In this document: in pieces, positions 1-8,315 of the stretch
How positions within the stretch are numbered: position 1 is the first letter of the stretch
How the letters are laid out: every line of letters starts with the position of its first letter
Source: Arthrobacter sp. StoSoilB5
Lineage (GTDB): Bacteria; Actinomycetota; Actinomycetes; Actinomycetales; Micrococcaceae
Reading direction: 5' to 3'
NCBI RefSeq assembly: GCF_019977235.1
Contig: NZ_AP024646.1
Coordinates: 4,836,001-4,900,000 of the forward strand
Length of the DNA: 64,000 bases
Notes under the pieces: generated by a model
Seen by the model: the letters and a program-made list of their open reading frames with translations, nothing else
Database searches by the model: none
What the model was told of the DNA's origin: nothing
Program-made: the position numbers and the translations under genes

Positions 1-788
<788 letters not shown>

Positions 789-1440
789 AACAAAAAATCA
801 AACAGACACAACCACACCCACCGGAAATAACGACGGACCATGGCTGCACAAAATTCGAAACCAGCTGAAAACCAGACCACCACACACGGGGGTGCGCAGC
901 AATCCGGCCATAATTTCAACCAATCAATAAAACAATCGGCATCAACAAACTTGGCACACTATTGAGTTCTCAAACAACAGACACTACCGACACCACCACC
1001 AACCCACACGGGCCACTGGATCGCTCCGGAGCAACTTTTCAAACTTACCCGAACAACCGCATCCTGGCAAATCAGCGTTCCCGCGATTCCCGATCCGATC
1101 CTCGGCCCCACCCGGCTACCCGCACGCCCAAAAGCGCACCATATTCCAGGCTGTTATCAAAGGGGGTCGGCCCCCACGGCTTCCAGCTCCAAGCTGTCTC
1201 ACTCGCGGCGACTCAGAAGACATTACACGCCCACAAGCCCCCACACAAATCCACCCCAACACCACCCAAAAACCCCGCAAACACACGCCAAACACCCCCA
1301 CCCAGGGCTTACGACCAGCCCGGAATCGCCAAAACAACTACCGTGAAGCCCGTCACACGGGTCAAGCCCCACGACCCAGGCCGCCAGGCACTAACGCCAA
1401 CTACCGCCGTCGAACGTCCCCAACAACCCCACCAAAAACC
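789..1440 (-). promoter_or_regulatory. rRNA operon leader and promoter region
   Basis: This stretch without genes lies upstream of the 16S gene. Around 949-970 the minus strand reads TTTGAGAACTCAATAGTGTG, a motif commonly seen in actinobacterial pre-16S leaders next to antitermination and processing signals. A candidate promoter further upstream has -10 TAATGT near 1220-1225 (minus strand) with only a weak -35, so I do not fix the start site. The long open frame here (962-1516) is Pro/Thr/Arg rich, unlike any protein I know, and is treated as non-coding. Confidence 0.6.
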
Positions 1441-1450
1441 ACGACTACCC

Positions 1451-1592
1451 GAGAGAGCGACGCCCAAAAAACGTCAGGACGTGACAGAGCGACGCCCAAA
1501 AAACGTCAGGACGTGACAGAGCGACGCCCAAAAAACGTCAGGACGTGAGAGAACAAACCCCAAAACGCCTCAGGACGTGAGAGAACAACCGG
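1451..1592. repeat. 32-bp tandem repeat, about 4.5 units
   Basis: Four consecutive 32-bp units begin at 1451, 1483, 1515 and 1547, and a partial fifth follows at 1579. Each starts with GAGAGAGC or GACAGAGC and ends with CAGGACGT. Units 2 and 3 are identical, unit 1 differs by one base, and unit 4 is diverged (GAGAGAAC, GCCTCAGGACGT). There are no spacers, so this is not a CRISPR array. A unit of the same length and layout occurs at 8222-8266. Confidence 0.9.
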
Positions 1593-1749
1593 AGGCGGCG
1601 GTCACCCGGCAGCGCGCGTCCACGCGAGGAACGAGCGAACGCGCAGAGGATGACCGCCGCCTTCGCACCAACCGTCCGCCTTCGCGCCAACCACCCCGCC
1701 TTCGCGGCAACCACCCAGCCTCCTTCAGCAACAAGCACGCTTAAACGCA

Positions 1750-1786
1750 GAAAAGGCCGGCAACCATAACAGTTGCCGGCCTTTTC
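1750..1786 (-). terminator. Rho-independent-type terminator after rpsN
   Basis: The perfect 15-bp inverted repeat GAAAAGGCCGGCAAC (1750-1764) and GTTGCCGGCCTTTTC (1772-1786) has a 7-base loop. The minus strand ends in TTTTC, so it probably ends the rpmB-rpmG-rpsN transcript 13 bases after the rpsN stop. Confidence 0.88.
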
Positions 1787-1798
1787 AGAGCTTCGTGA

Positions 1799-2104
1799 TT
1801 ACCAGGAAGACTTGGTGATACCCGGGAGCTCACCGCGGTGAGCCATGTCGCGGAAGCGAACACGGGAGATACCGAACTTCTGGAAGGTGCCGCGGGGACG
1901 GCCGTCGATCTGGTCGCGGTTACGCAGACGGATCGGGGAGGCGTTGCGGGGCAGCTTCTGCAGGCCGAGGCGTGCAGCTTCGCGTGCTTCGTCAGTCGCG
2001 TTGGGGTCAACCAGGGTCTTCTTCAGTTCGAGACGCTTGGCAGCGTAACGCTCAACAATGACCTTGCGCTGCTCGTTGCGAGCAATCTTGGACTTCTTTG
2101 CCAT
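1799..2104 (-). CDS. rpsN: 30S ribosomal protein S14 (zinc-independent long form)
   Basis: Encodes 101 residues beginning [14 protein letters not shown], with the S14 core [23 protein letters not shown] and C-terminal GITKSSW. It is an assembly protein of the 30S head. This is the long class without the CXXC zinc motifs of the ~61-residue form. It is the last gene of rpmB-rpmG-rpsN; rpmG ends four bases before its start codon. A strong terminator follows. Confidence 0.98.
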   Translation of the reverse strand: MAKKSKIARNEQRKVIVERYAAKRLELKKTLVDPNATDEAREAARLGLQKLPRNASPIRLRNRDQIDGRPRGTFQKFGISRVRFRDMAHRGELPGITKSSW

Positions 2105-2108
2105 GTGT

Positions 2109-2276
2109 TTAGCGCTCCTCTCGGAATTCGACGTGCTGGCGGATCTTGGGGTCGTACTTCTTCAGGACCAGACGGTCCGGGTCGTTACGACGGTTCTTGC
2201 GCGTTACGTAGGTGTAACCCGTGCCCGCGGTGGACTTCAGCTTGATGATCGGACGTACGTCCTTGTCCTTTGCCAT
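2109..2276 (-). CDS. rpmG: 50S ribosomal protein L33
   Basis: Too short for routine ORF cut-offs. It encodes 55 residues: it starts [20 protein letters not shown], continues with [20 protein letters not shown] and ends in REER. This is the basic L33 fold of the large subunit near the E site. It has no cysteines, so it is the zinc-independent form. Its ATG overlaps the rpmB stop by one base (TAATG), which implies translational coupling. Confidence 0.97.
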   Translation of the reverse strand: MAKDKDVRPIIKLKSTAGTGYTYVTRKNRRNDPDRLVLKKYDPKIRQHVEFREER

Positions 2277-2512
2277 TAGAGCTTTACTCCTCGTGCCAGG
2301 ATGTCGGCGACGACAGAGTCGATGCCGCGTACGTCGATGGTCTTGATGCCACGGGCTGACAGGGTCAGCGTGACGTTACGGCGCAGGGACGGAACCCAGT
2401 AGCGCTTCTTCTGAATATTCGGGTCGAACCGACGCTTGTTGCGGCGGTGCGAGTGCGAAATGCTGTGTCCAAAGCCCGGCTCGGCCCCGGTCACTTGGCA
2501 GTGTGCTGCCAT
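2276..2512 (-). CDS. rpmB: 50S ribosomal protein L28
   Basis: Encodes 78 residues, starting [16 protein letters not shown] and ending [12 protein letters not shown]. This matches the L28 pattern (C-x-V-T-G near the start, [17 protein letters not shown]). It has one cysteine only, so it is not the zinc-binding form. It is the first gene of the three-gene ribosomal operon. The start is the internal ATG at 2512; the open frame extends upstream without resembling L28. Confidence 0.97.
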   Translation of the reverse strand: MAAHCQVTGAEPGFGHSISHSHRRNKRRFDPNIQKKRYWVPSLRRNVTLTLSARGIKTIDVRGIDSVVADILARGVKL

Positions 2513-2887
2513 GACTCTCCTCCAAAGATTGAATGTAACGGCGTGCAGATGTTCCTGCGTTACCGTGCGACAGGCAGCGTTCGCGTCCGATCCAAACCAT
2601 TTCGGTAGTTTCCGCATCAAATGCGGCGAAGAAGGTTGGGCCTCAGAACCGTGCAGTGGAAACCACTGGAAGAAGTCCTGGGATACCGGGCGAATACAGG
2701 AATGCACGCAACTTGAGCCCCTAACTACCGGCCATCGGGATGTCAGTCAGACTGACTTCACCGCCAACCGGAGCAATTGCACACGATCCGCACTACCTAG
2801 CGCCTAACTATTCTACGGGTCAGGCCAAATTAAGACCAATCAGGAATCATAAGGCCTCCCCAAGGCCTTTCACAGCAGAACGAAAGG
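2513..2887. other. Intergenic region, divergent between rpmB and the reductase gene
   Basis: This 375-bp region should hold promoters for both flanking transcription units. The only marked structure is a perfect 15-base palindrome, GTCAGTC-A-GACTGAC, at 2742-2756, possibly an operator. A short inverted repeat AAGGCC / GGCCTT lies at 2851-2869. No Zur-type box (TGAAAATGATT-like) was seen upstream of rpmB. Confidence 0.5.
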
Positions 2888-4369
2888 ATGCTTGGCGAGT
2901 CTTGGATCATGACATCGCTTCTCCCACGTGTTTCGCGTGCCGACCAGTCCGCGGCGCCGGGCCCATTGACGGCACCAGCCGCCGTCGAACTCTTTCGGAT
3001 GCAAGCCCGACGGCGGCGGGCCCGGGCCGACATCCTCGGTTTCCTTGGGTGGTTGTCGCCGGTGGCGGCAGTGGCTTTGTGGCTGGCCGACGGCGGTGCA
3101 AGCGGATTTTCCTCTCTCGCAGGAGCGGCAACGGCCCTGGGAATCGTGGCCGGATTGGTTGGCATGGACCTGGTGCTCCTCATGCTGCTCCTCGCGGCCC
3201 GGATCCCCTTTATCGACAACACTTTTGGCCATGACCGCGCAGTGGAGATCCACAAATCACTGGGCAAGCCCGCGCTGTATCTGCTCCTCGCGCACGGAAT
3301 CTTCATAGCCATTGGGTACGGCGCGGCCGAAGGACTGGACCCGATCAGCGAGTCAATCTCCCTCTGGGTCAACGTACCGGACATGTGGTTGGCGTTCGTT
3401 TCGATGGTGTTGTTTATCGCCGTTGTGGTGACGTCGCTGGTGGCAGTGCGCCGGCGCTTCCCGTACGAGTTCTGGTACGTGGTTCATCTGCTGACGTATG
3501 CGGCCGTTGCCACCGCCATACCCCACCAGTTCAGCGTGGGTGGACTATTCGCGGAAGGTACGTGGCAACGTTGGTACTGGTTGGCCATCTGTATCGCGAC
3601 CGGCGCTGCCGTGCTCTACAACCGGGTCATCGAGCCCATCGCGGCGACGTTCCGGCACCAACTCACGGTGAGCCGCGTCGTTCGGGTCTCATCCGACGTC
3701 TTCAGCATTGAAATGACCGGACTGCACCTGAACGAGCTGGCCGGTTCCGGCGGCAGGTTCTTCTTCTGGCGGTTCCTGGCCCCGCGCTATTGGTGGCAGC
3801 CGCACCCGTTCAGCCTCTCCGCCGAGCCCGTCCCAGGCACGGCTTCGGCGCCTGGAAAATTGCGCATCACCGTCCGGAACCTCGGCGACGGCTCAGCCCG
3901 CCTGGCACGGCTCAAACCAGGTACCAAAGTTGCCATCGAAGGACCATACGGAATCTTCAGCACGGCAGCGAGGAGCCGCAACAAAGTAGTCCTCATCGGC
4001 GCAGGCATCGGCATTACACCCCTCCGCGCGCTGCTCGAATCCACGCCGTTCGAGCCAGGCAACGCAACGGTCCTGCTGCGCGGACACGACGAATCGGAGC
4101 TCTTCCTCGGGCAGGAAATCATGGCCCTTTGCCAAACCCGGGGTGCAACCCTCTTCCACCTCACCGGTCCGCGCTCCCCAGGTCCCGGCTCATGGCTCCC
4201 CCAATCGGCTGTCCAGGCCGGTTTCACGATCCGTTCCTATGTCCCTGACGTGGCCAACGCCGACGTGTACGTCTGCGGCCCGGCCAGCTGGGCCAGCAAC
4301 GTGGTCCAGGATCTACAGTCCGCGGGTCTACCTGCGGAACAACTCCACTACGAAAGGTTCGACTGGTGA
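2888..4369 (+). CDS. Membrane ferric-reductase-like flavo-hemoprotein
   Basis: Encodes 493 residues. Six or so hydrophobic segments (about residues 48-240) form a ferric-reductase-like heme domain; histidine pairs in HKSLGKPALYLLLAH (about 121/136) and HLLTYAAVATAIPH (about 199/213) are probable heme ligands. A ferredoxin-reductase module follows: HPFSLS FAD motif (about 304), GAGIGITPL NAD(P) motif (about 370) and VYVCGP (about 460). It probably passes electrons from NAD(P)H across the membrane. The next two genes (FMN-binding protein and ApbE) overlap it in an operon and suggest an extracytoplasmic flavin acceptor. An alternative start is ATG 2909; no convincing Shine-Dalgarno separates the two. 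Substrate is not known. Confidence 0.88.
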   Translation: MLGESWIMTSLLPRVSRADQSAAPGPLTAPAAVELFRMQARRRRARADILGFLGWLSPVAAVALWLADGGASGFSSLAGAATALGIVAGLVGMDLVLLMLLLAARIPFIDNTFGHDRAVEIHKSLGKPALYLLLAHGIFIAIGYGAAEGLDPISESISLWVNVPDMWLAFVSMVLFIAVVVTSLVAVRRRFPYEFWYVVHLLTYAAVATAIPHQFSVGGLFAEGTWQRWYWLAICIATGAAVLYNRVIEPIAATFRHQLTVSRVVRVSSDVFSIEMTGLHLNELAGSGGRFFFWRFLAPRYWWQPHPFSLSAEPVPGTASAPGKLRITVRNLGDGSARLARLKPGTKVAIEGPYGIFSTAARSRNKVVLIGAGIGITPLRALLESTPFEPGNATVLLRGHDESELFLGQEIMALCQTRGATLFHLTGPRSPGPGSWLPQSAVQAGFTIRSYVPDVANADVYVCGPASWASNVVQDLQSAGLPAEQLHYERFDW

Positions 4370-4836
4370 GAATCCGGGCAGCAATGGCAACAGCCCTGGC
4401 CTCCGCGGGCATCCTGCTCGCAGGCTGGCAATCGGGAGCCCATGTGGCCGAAACAGGCACATCCACCACCACAAGCCTGAGCAGCAGCGCCACGGCAGGC
4501 GGTTCGGCCACGAACGGCAACACCCCTGCCAAGGGCGGCAACAACGCGGGCAGCTCGACGGCGGCAACCTACGACGGCGCGTCGGTCCAGACCCGCTTCG
4601 GCCCGGTCCAAGTGCAGGTGACAATCCAGAACGGAAAGATCACCGAAGTCACTGCCCTGCAGCTCACGGATGCCGAACGGAAGTCGGCACAGATCAGCAG
4701 CCGTGCTGCCCCGGTACTGCGTTCCGAAGTCCTGCAGGCCCAATCAGCGAACGTACAAACCGTCGGTGGCGCGACGGTCACAAGCGAGGCCTATCTCACC
4801 TCCCTCCAGGCGGCCCTCGATGCAGCCAACTTTTAA
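4366..4836 (+). CDS. Exported FMN-binding domain protein
   Basis: Encodes 156 residues. The GTG start overlaps the preceding stop (GTGA), preceded by AAAGG. An N-terminal hydrophobic segment (residues 1-23) is a signal peptide or anchor. A Ser/Thr/Gly/Asn-rich linker (about 28-65) follows, then an FMN-binding domain ending GGATVTSEAYLTSLQAAL. GGATVTS (about 134-140) fits the motif whose threonine receives FMN from ApbE. Gene order (reductase, acceptor, transferase) supports a covalent flavin carrier outside the membrane that takes electrons from the upstream reductase. Covalent attachment is inferred. Confidence 0.85.
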   Translation: MRIRAAMATALASAGILLAGWQSGAHVAETGTSTTTSLSSSATAGGSATNGNTPAKGGNNAGSSTAATYDGASVQTRFGPVQVQVTIQNGKITEVTALQLTDAERKSAQISSRAAPVLRSEVLQAQSANVQTVGGATVTSEAYLTSLQAALDAANF

Positions 4837-5641
4837 CGTCGAACAGCTCCGGGCGCGTACGTTCCGCAGCATGGGCACCGTGGTGAGCTTGACTGTGGCG
4901 AGCGGCACCTCGCCCCAGACGGCTGTCGACGAACTGGAGTCCGCCGTCGACGTCGTGGAAGAGATATTCACGCAGCTCGACCTGACTTTCAGCCTCTACC
5001 GGGAGGGGTCCGAAGCGAGCCGTCTGGCGCGGGGCGAGCTGGCATTGGCGTATGCCTCGGAGTCAATGCAGGCCCGTTATGTAGAGGCCTCCGAATGGCG
5101 GTTGGCCACCAACGGTGCGTTCACTGCTGAACGACCGGACGGCACATTGGACCTGTCGGGGATCGTGAAAGCCCACGCCATGCGCGAGGCTGAGCTGTCC
5201 TTGATTGCGCTTGGACTGCGCGACTGGTGCCTCAACGCCGGAGGGGACGTACTGGTGAGTGGATCGCCAGGACCTTCGAGTGCCTCACGTGAGGTTCGTG
5301 AACCCTGGCTGGCCGGCATTGTGGATCCATTCGACCGCCAGACGTTGCTGGGCACGTACAGCCTAAGCGGCTCAGCCGACGGCGGAATGAGAGCCCTGGC
5401 GACGTCAGGATCGGCTGAACGGGGAGAACACATCTGGGCGGTTGGCCCAGGGCGCCCGGAGTTCCTTCAGGTTTCCGTGGCGGCGCAGGACATTGTCACG
5501 GCTGATGTCCTGGCCACGGCGATCGTCTCAGGCGGGCCGCCCACTTTGGATCAAGCGGTTGAGAAGTGGGGCGTCGAAGTGCTCGCGGTTGGCAGGACCG
5601 GAACCATGCTCGCCACGCCAGGATTCCGTAACGCTGCCTGA
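4820..5641 (+). CDS. apbE: FAD:protein FMN transferase (ApbE family)
   Basis: Encodes 273 residues from ATG 4820, overlapping the FMN-binding gene by 17 bases. It shows the ApbE layout: MGTVVSLTV near the start, DLSGIVKAHAMREA (about 110-123, the DLGGIAKG-like segment) and CLNAGGDVLVSGSPG. ApbE proteins move FMN from FAD onto a threonine of partner proteins, here most likely the upstream gene product. The sequence is somewhat diverged: SGIVKAHA replaces the usual GGIAKGYA. No lipobox or signal peptide is visible at this start, so its side of the membrane is uncertain. Confidence 0.88.
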   Translation: MQPTFNVEQLRARTFRSMGTVVSLTVASGTSPQTAVDELESAVDVVEEIFTQLDLTFSLYREGSEASRLARGELALAYASESMQARYVEASEWRLATNGAFTAERPDGTLDLSGIVKAHAMREAELSLIALGLRDWCLNAGGDVLVSGSPGPSSASREVREPWLAGIVDPFDRQTLLGTYSLSGSADGGMRALATSGSAERGEHIWAVGPGRPEFLQVSVAAQDIVTADVLATAIVSGGPPTLDQAVEKWGVEVLAVGRTGTMLATPGFRNAA

Positions 5642-5653
5642 GCCCGGCCTCAA

Positions 5654-6418
5654 CTACACCGGGCGGATCAGGGACGGATACTTCGGGCTCAGTCCATCGC
5701 CCGACGACGTACCCCGCACGCGGCGCATCACCCAAGGGCCAGCGAATTCCCGGACCCAGCGCGCGTTCGCCCGGATAGCTTCGGACCGGTTCAATGTGGG
5801 AAGCGGAGCGAGGTCGGGGACTTCAAGCACGTGCTCATGCTCCAGGACGTCCAGCACCCGCTTTGCCATATTAACGTGGCCCGCGGTCGACATGTGCATC
5901 CGGTCCTGCGCCCACATCCTGACGTCGTAGTACTCATCGAACCGCCAGTAATCCACCAGGAGGGCACCATGGTTCTCGGCAATTTCACGGAGCAGCTCGT
6001 TGTAGATCGCGGTCCGGCCCCGCATCGTGCTAAAAACCTTCGAACCGCGGGCATCGAATCCCGTGAAGAGCACAACGGTGGCGCCGGTCGCGCTTAACTT
6101 GGCGATGCCGGCGCCGTAATCCTCCAAAAGCGAGTCAATATCGACCTTGGGCCGCAGGATGTCGTTGGCTCCCGCGTACATCGTCACCAACGTGGGTTTC
6201 ATTGCGACGGCGGCGTCCACTTGTTCTGCCATGATTTGGCGGAGCTTCCTGCCGCGGATGGCGAGGTTGGCATAGCCGAAGTCCTCGTTGCTGTGGGCCA
6301 GTTGCCGGGCAACGACGTCTGCCCACCCCCGGACACCGTTGGGGCGGGTGGGGTCGTCATCGCCGACGCCCTCGGTGAAGGAATCCCCCAAGGCAACATA
6401 GCGGGCAGAAAAATCCAT
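5654..6418 (-). CDS. SGNH/GDSL-family hydrolase
   Basis: Encodes 254 residues with the SGNH blocks: GDSFTEG (Ser13), Gly-containing NLAIRG (about 51-56), GANDI (Asn85) and DRMHMS (Asp172, His175). It has no signal peptide, so it is probably a cytoplasmic esterase or lipase of unknown substrate. It ends 12 bases from the apbE stop (convergent). A paralogue with the same block layout sits at 7319-8155. On the minus strand CAGACT lies six bases before the ATG, so the mRNA may be leaderless. Confidence 0.9.
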   Translation of the reverse strand: MDFSARYVALGDSFTEGVGDDDPTRPNGVRGWADVVARQLAHSNEDFGYANLAIRGRKLRQIMAEQVDAAVAMKPTLVTMYAGANDILRPKVDIDSLLEDYGAGIAKLSATGATVVLFTGFDARGSKVFSTMRGRTAIYNELLREIAENHGALLVDYWRFDEYYDVRMWAQDRMHMSTAGHVNMAKRVLDVLEHEHVLEVPDLAPLPTLNRSEAIRANARWVREFAGPWVMRRVRGTSSGDGLSPKYPSLIRPV

Positions 6419-6467
6419 GCCGTCAGTCTGCCACTAGCTCGACCCCTGCGTAAAAACACGGATAGAG

Positions 6468-6947
6468 CTACGACTCGCGCAGGATCCAGTGGTTATTGTC
6501 CAGCCGGGAGACGATTTTCTCGCCGATGCGCGCGAGGTCCGCGACGTCGTCGGGCGAGAGCGAATCGAGCATCAGCGCCCGTACGGACTCAACGTGGCCT
6601 GGAGCGAGGGCCACAATGGTGGACATGCCAGCCTCGGTCAGGTGGGCGACAGTGACGCGGGCGTCACGAGGGTGTGCCTGGCGTTCCACCCAGCCGCGCT
6701 TCTGGAGTTTGGTGACCACATGCGACAGGCGCGATAGCGAGGCACTGGTGCGCGCGGCGAGCTCGCTCATGGGCAGATACCGGCCCTCGGTTTCCGAGAG
6801 CATCGCCAAGACGTTGTAGTCGAACAACGACAATTTTCCAGCAGACTGAAGCTGCGTATCCAACGCCGAGGGGAGCAGGGTGTTGATACTCAAGAGGGCC
6901 AACCATGCACGGCGTTCGTCGGCATTGAGCCAGCGGGGTTCAGTCAT
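6468..6947 (-). CDS. MarR-family transcriptional regulator
   Basis: Encodes 159 residues with a winged helix-turn-helix: MSELAARTSASLSRLSHVV is the recognition helix region and DARVTVAHLTEAG the wing, flanked by dimerisation helices. It is divergent from the YCII-domain gene with 68 bases between the starts, so it may control that gene or itself. The -10 TAAGAT at 6954-6959 (minus) is followed by six bases and the ATG, which suggests a leaderless transcript. Ligand unknown. Confidence 0.92.
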   Translation of the reverse strand: MTEPRWLNADERRAWLALLSINTLLPSALDTQLQSAGKLSLFDYNVLAMLSETEGRYLPMSELAARTSASLSRLSHVVTKLQKRGWVERQAHPRDARVTVAHLTEAGMSTIVALAPGHVESVRALMLDSLSPDDVADLARIGEKIVSRLDNNHWILRES

Positions 6948-7003
6948 GGATCCATCTTAGGAGAATTAGCCGGTTGGCCCGGCCCCGCTTCAGCCGCAAC
7001 CGA

Positions 7004-7009
7004 TAGGCT
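7004..7009 (+). promoter_or_regulatory. -10 hexamer for a leaderless YCII-domain gene
   Basis: TAGGCT ends six bases before ATG 7016, the spacing expected if transcription starts on the start codon. No Shine-Dalgarno is present. A convincing -35 was not found. Confidence 0.55.
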
Positions 7010-7015
7010 GGCGGC

Positions 7016-7303
7016 ATGTTTGTTGTCTCCCTGACCTACAAAGTTCCCGACGAAATCGTCGACTTCCACCGGCCAGGCCACATGGCCTGGCTTAAGGACG
7101 CGTTCGACGCCGGTGTGTTCCTCGCGTCGGGACGTCGCGTTCCAGCCACCGGAGGTGTGTTGCTGTCCAAGGTGGACCGGGCAACGCTGGATGACTCGCT
7201 GGCCAAGGATCCGTTCTACAGCAACGGAGTAGCCGAGTTCGAGATCATCGAATTCACGGCGACCAGCGTGGCCGAGGGCTACGAAGTCCTGCTGGACAGC
7301 TGA
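7016..7303 (+). CDS. YCII-related domain protein
   Basis: Encodes 95 residues. The pattern HRPGHMAWLKDAFDAGVFLASGRRVP, then GGVLL and DPFYSNGVAEFEIIEF, matches the YCII fold (dimeric alpha-beta barrel, His/Asp pocket). YCII proteins are small cytosolic proteins, a few of which are dehalogenating or lyase enzymes. The role here is unknown. It is divergent from the MarR gene and 15 bases from the convergent SGNH gene downstream. Confidence 0.88.
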   Translation: MFVVSLTYKVPDEIVDFHRPGHMAWLKDAFDAGVFLASGRRVPATGGVLLSKVDRATLDDSLAKDPFYSNGVAEFEIIEFTATSVAEGYEVLLDS

Positions 7304-7318
7304 GATTTGCTGGAAGCT

Positions 7319-8155
7319 TCACTGCGTAGCCTGCCGCTTTTCCATCAGCTTCTTCAGGCCACCCTTGCGTGGGACTTTCACCGGTTGCGGCCAACGCGGA
7401 CTCAGCGCGTCTCCCAGGGTGACTCCGCGTAGTTTGCGTCCAAACAGTGGCAGAACCCAGTCGTGGACCCAGCGGCGCTGCCTGCGTTCCCATTCGCGGA
7501 GTCCCACGCGCGTTGGCGGTTCCCACTCCTTCGGAGAAATCTTGTGCGGGACTCCCAAGTGGTCCAGGACTTGGGCTGCCAGGTACTTGTGGCCCGCTTT
7601 GGACATGTGAAGGCGGTCCGATGCCCACATCCGTGAGTCTTTGTAGGCGTCGAAGCACCAGTAATCCACCAATATGGCCCCGTATTTCGCGGCCACGTCG
7701 CGGACCCGCTGGTTGTACAAGGTGTTGCGTTTCTTAAACGGTTCCAGGACGGCTGAGACCTTCACGTCAAAGCCAGTGAAGAGGACCAGCGTGGCTCCGG
7801 TTTCGGCGAGCCGGGCGACCAGCTCTTCATAGTTATTGAGGAGCTCGTCCATGTCCGTGCCGAAATCGAGGATGTCGTTTCCGCCAGCGTAGAGAGTGAC
7901 GAGCGTGGGTTGCATGGCAAGTGCCGGCTCGAGTTGTTCATCGATGATGTGCCGGAGCCTCTTGCTGCGCACGGCGAGATTCGCGTACTCCCAGCCCGGC
8001 TGCGCCTTCGCCAATTTCTCGGCCACCCTGTCGGCCCAGCCGCGGACCCCATTGGGCAGGACCTTACTTGGGTCCCCCACACCCTCGGTGAAGGAATCTC
8101 CAAGGGCGACATACCGCCGTCGTCCGTTTTTCCCAGCCGCGTAACCGTCCCGCAT
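7319..8155 (-). CDS. SGNH/GDSL-family hydrolase (paralogue)
   Basis: Encodes 278 residues from ATG 8155. SGNH blocks are GDSFTEG (Ser21), GGNDI (Asn93) and DRLHMS (Asp180, His183). The layout matches the 5654-6418 protein (RYVALGDSFTEGVGD, NGVRGWAD, TLVLFTGFD, ILVDYW), so the two arose by duplication. This copy has a longer basic C-terminus. The open frame extends to 8677 but the upstream part is not SGNH-like, so ATG 8155 is preferred. Substrate unknown. Confidence 0.9.
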   Translation of the reverse strand: MRDGYAAGKNGRRRYVALGDSFTEGVGDPSKVLPNGVRGWADRVAEKLAKAQPGWEYANLAVRSKRLRHIIDEQLEPALAMQPTLVTLYAGGNDILDFGTDMDELLNNYEELVARLAETGATLVLFTGFDVKVSAVLEPFKKRNTLYNQRVRDVAAKYGAILVDYWCFDAYKDSRMWASDRLHMSKAGHKYLAAQVLDHLGVPHKISPKEWEPPTRVGLREWERRQRRWVHDWVLPLFGRKLRGVTLGDALSPRWPQPVKVPRKGGLKKLMEKRQATQ

Positions 8156-8210
8156 CCGGCCACGGTAACCCCCTGCGGTTACACCCCCACCAACCCAAAG
8201 TGAACAGGAC

Positions 8211-8266
8211 GGACAGGACGTGAGAGAGCAACCGTCAAAAACCGACAGGAAGTGAGAGAGCATCGG
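8211..8266. repeat. Second copy of the 32-bp repeat family
   Basis: GGACAGGACGT ends a partial unit at 8221. One 32-bp unit follows (8222-8253: GAGAGAGC at the start, ACAGGAAGT at the end), then GAGAGAGCATCGG. Length, start and end match the tandem units at 1451-1592. It lies between the SGNH and siderophore-reductase genes. Confidence 0.75.
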
Positions 8267-8315
8267 AAGGCGACGGCAAAACCGTCTCTGCGGCGGACCC
8301 TGCGGAACAGAACGC

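Noticed and set aside
962..1516. 184-codon open frame in the rRNA leader region
   Set aside because: Composition follows the C/A-rich leader and the tandem repeat; no ribosome site; no protein family; overlaps the expected rRNA promoter region.
1451..1592. CRISPR array
   Set aside because: Repeats are contiguous with no spacers and no cas genes nearby.
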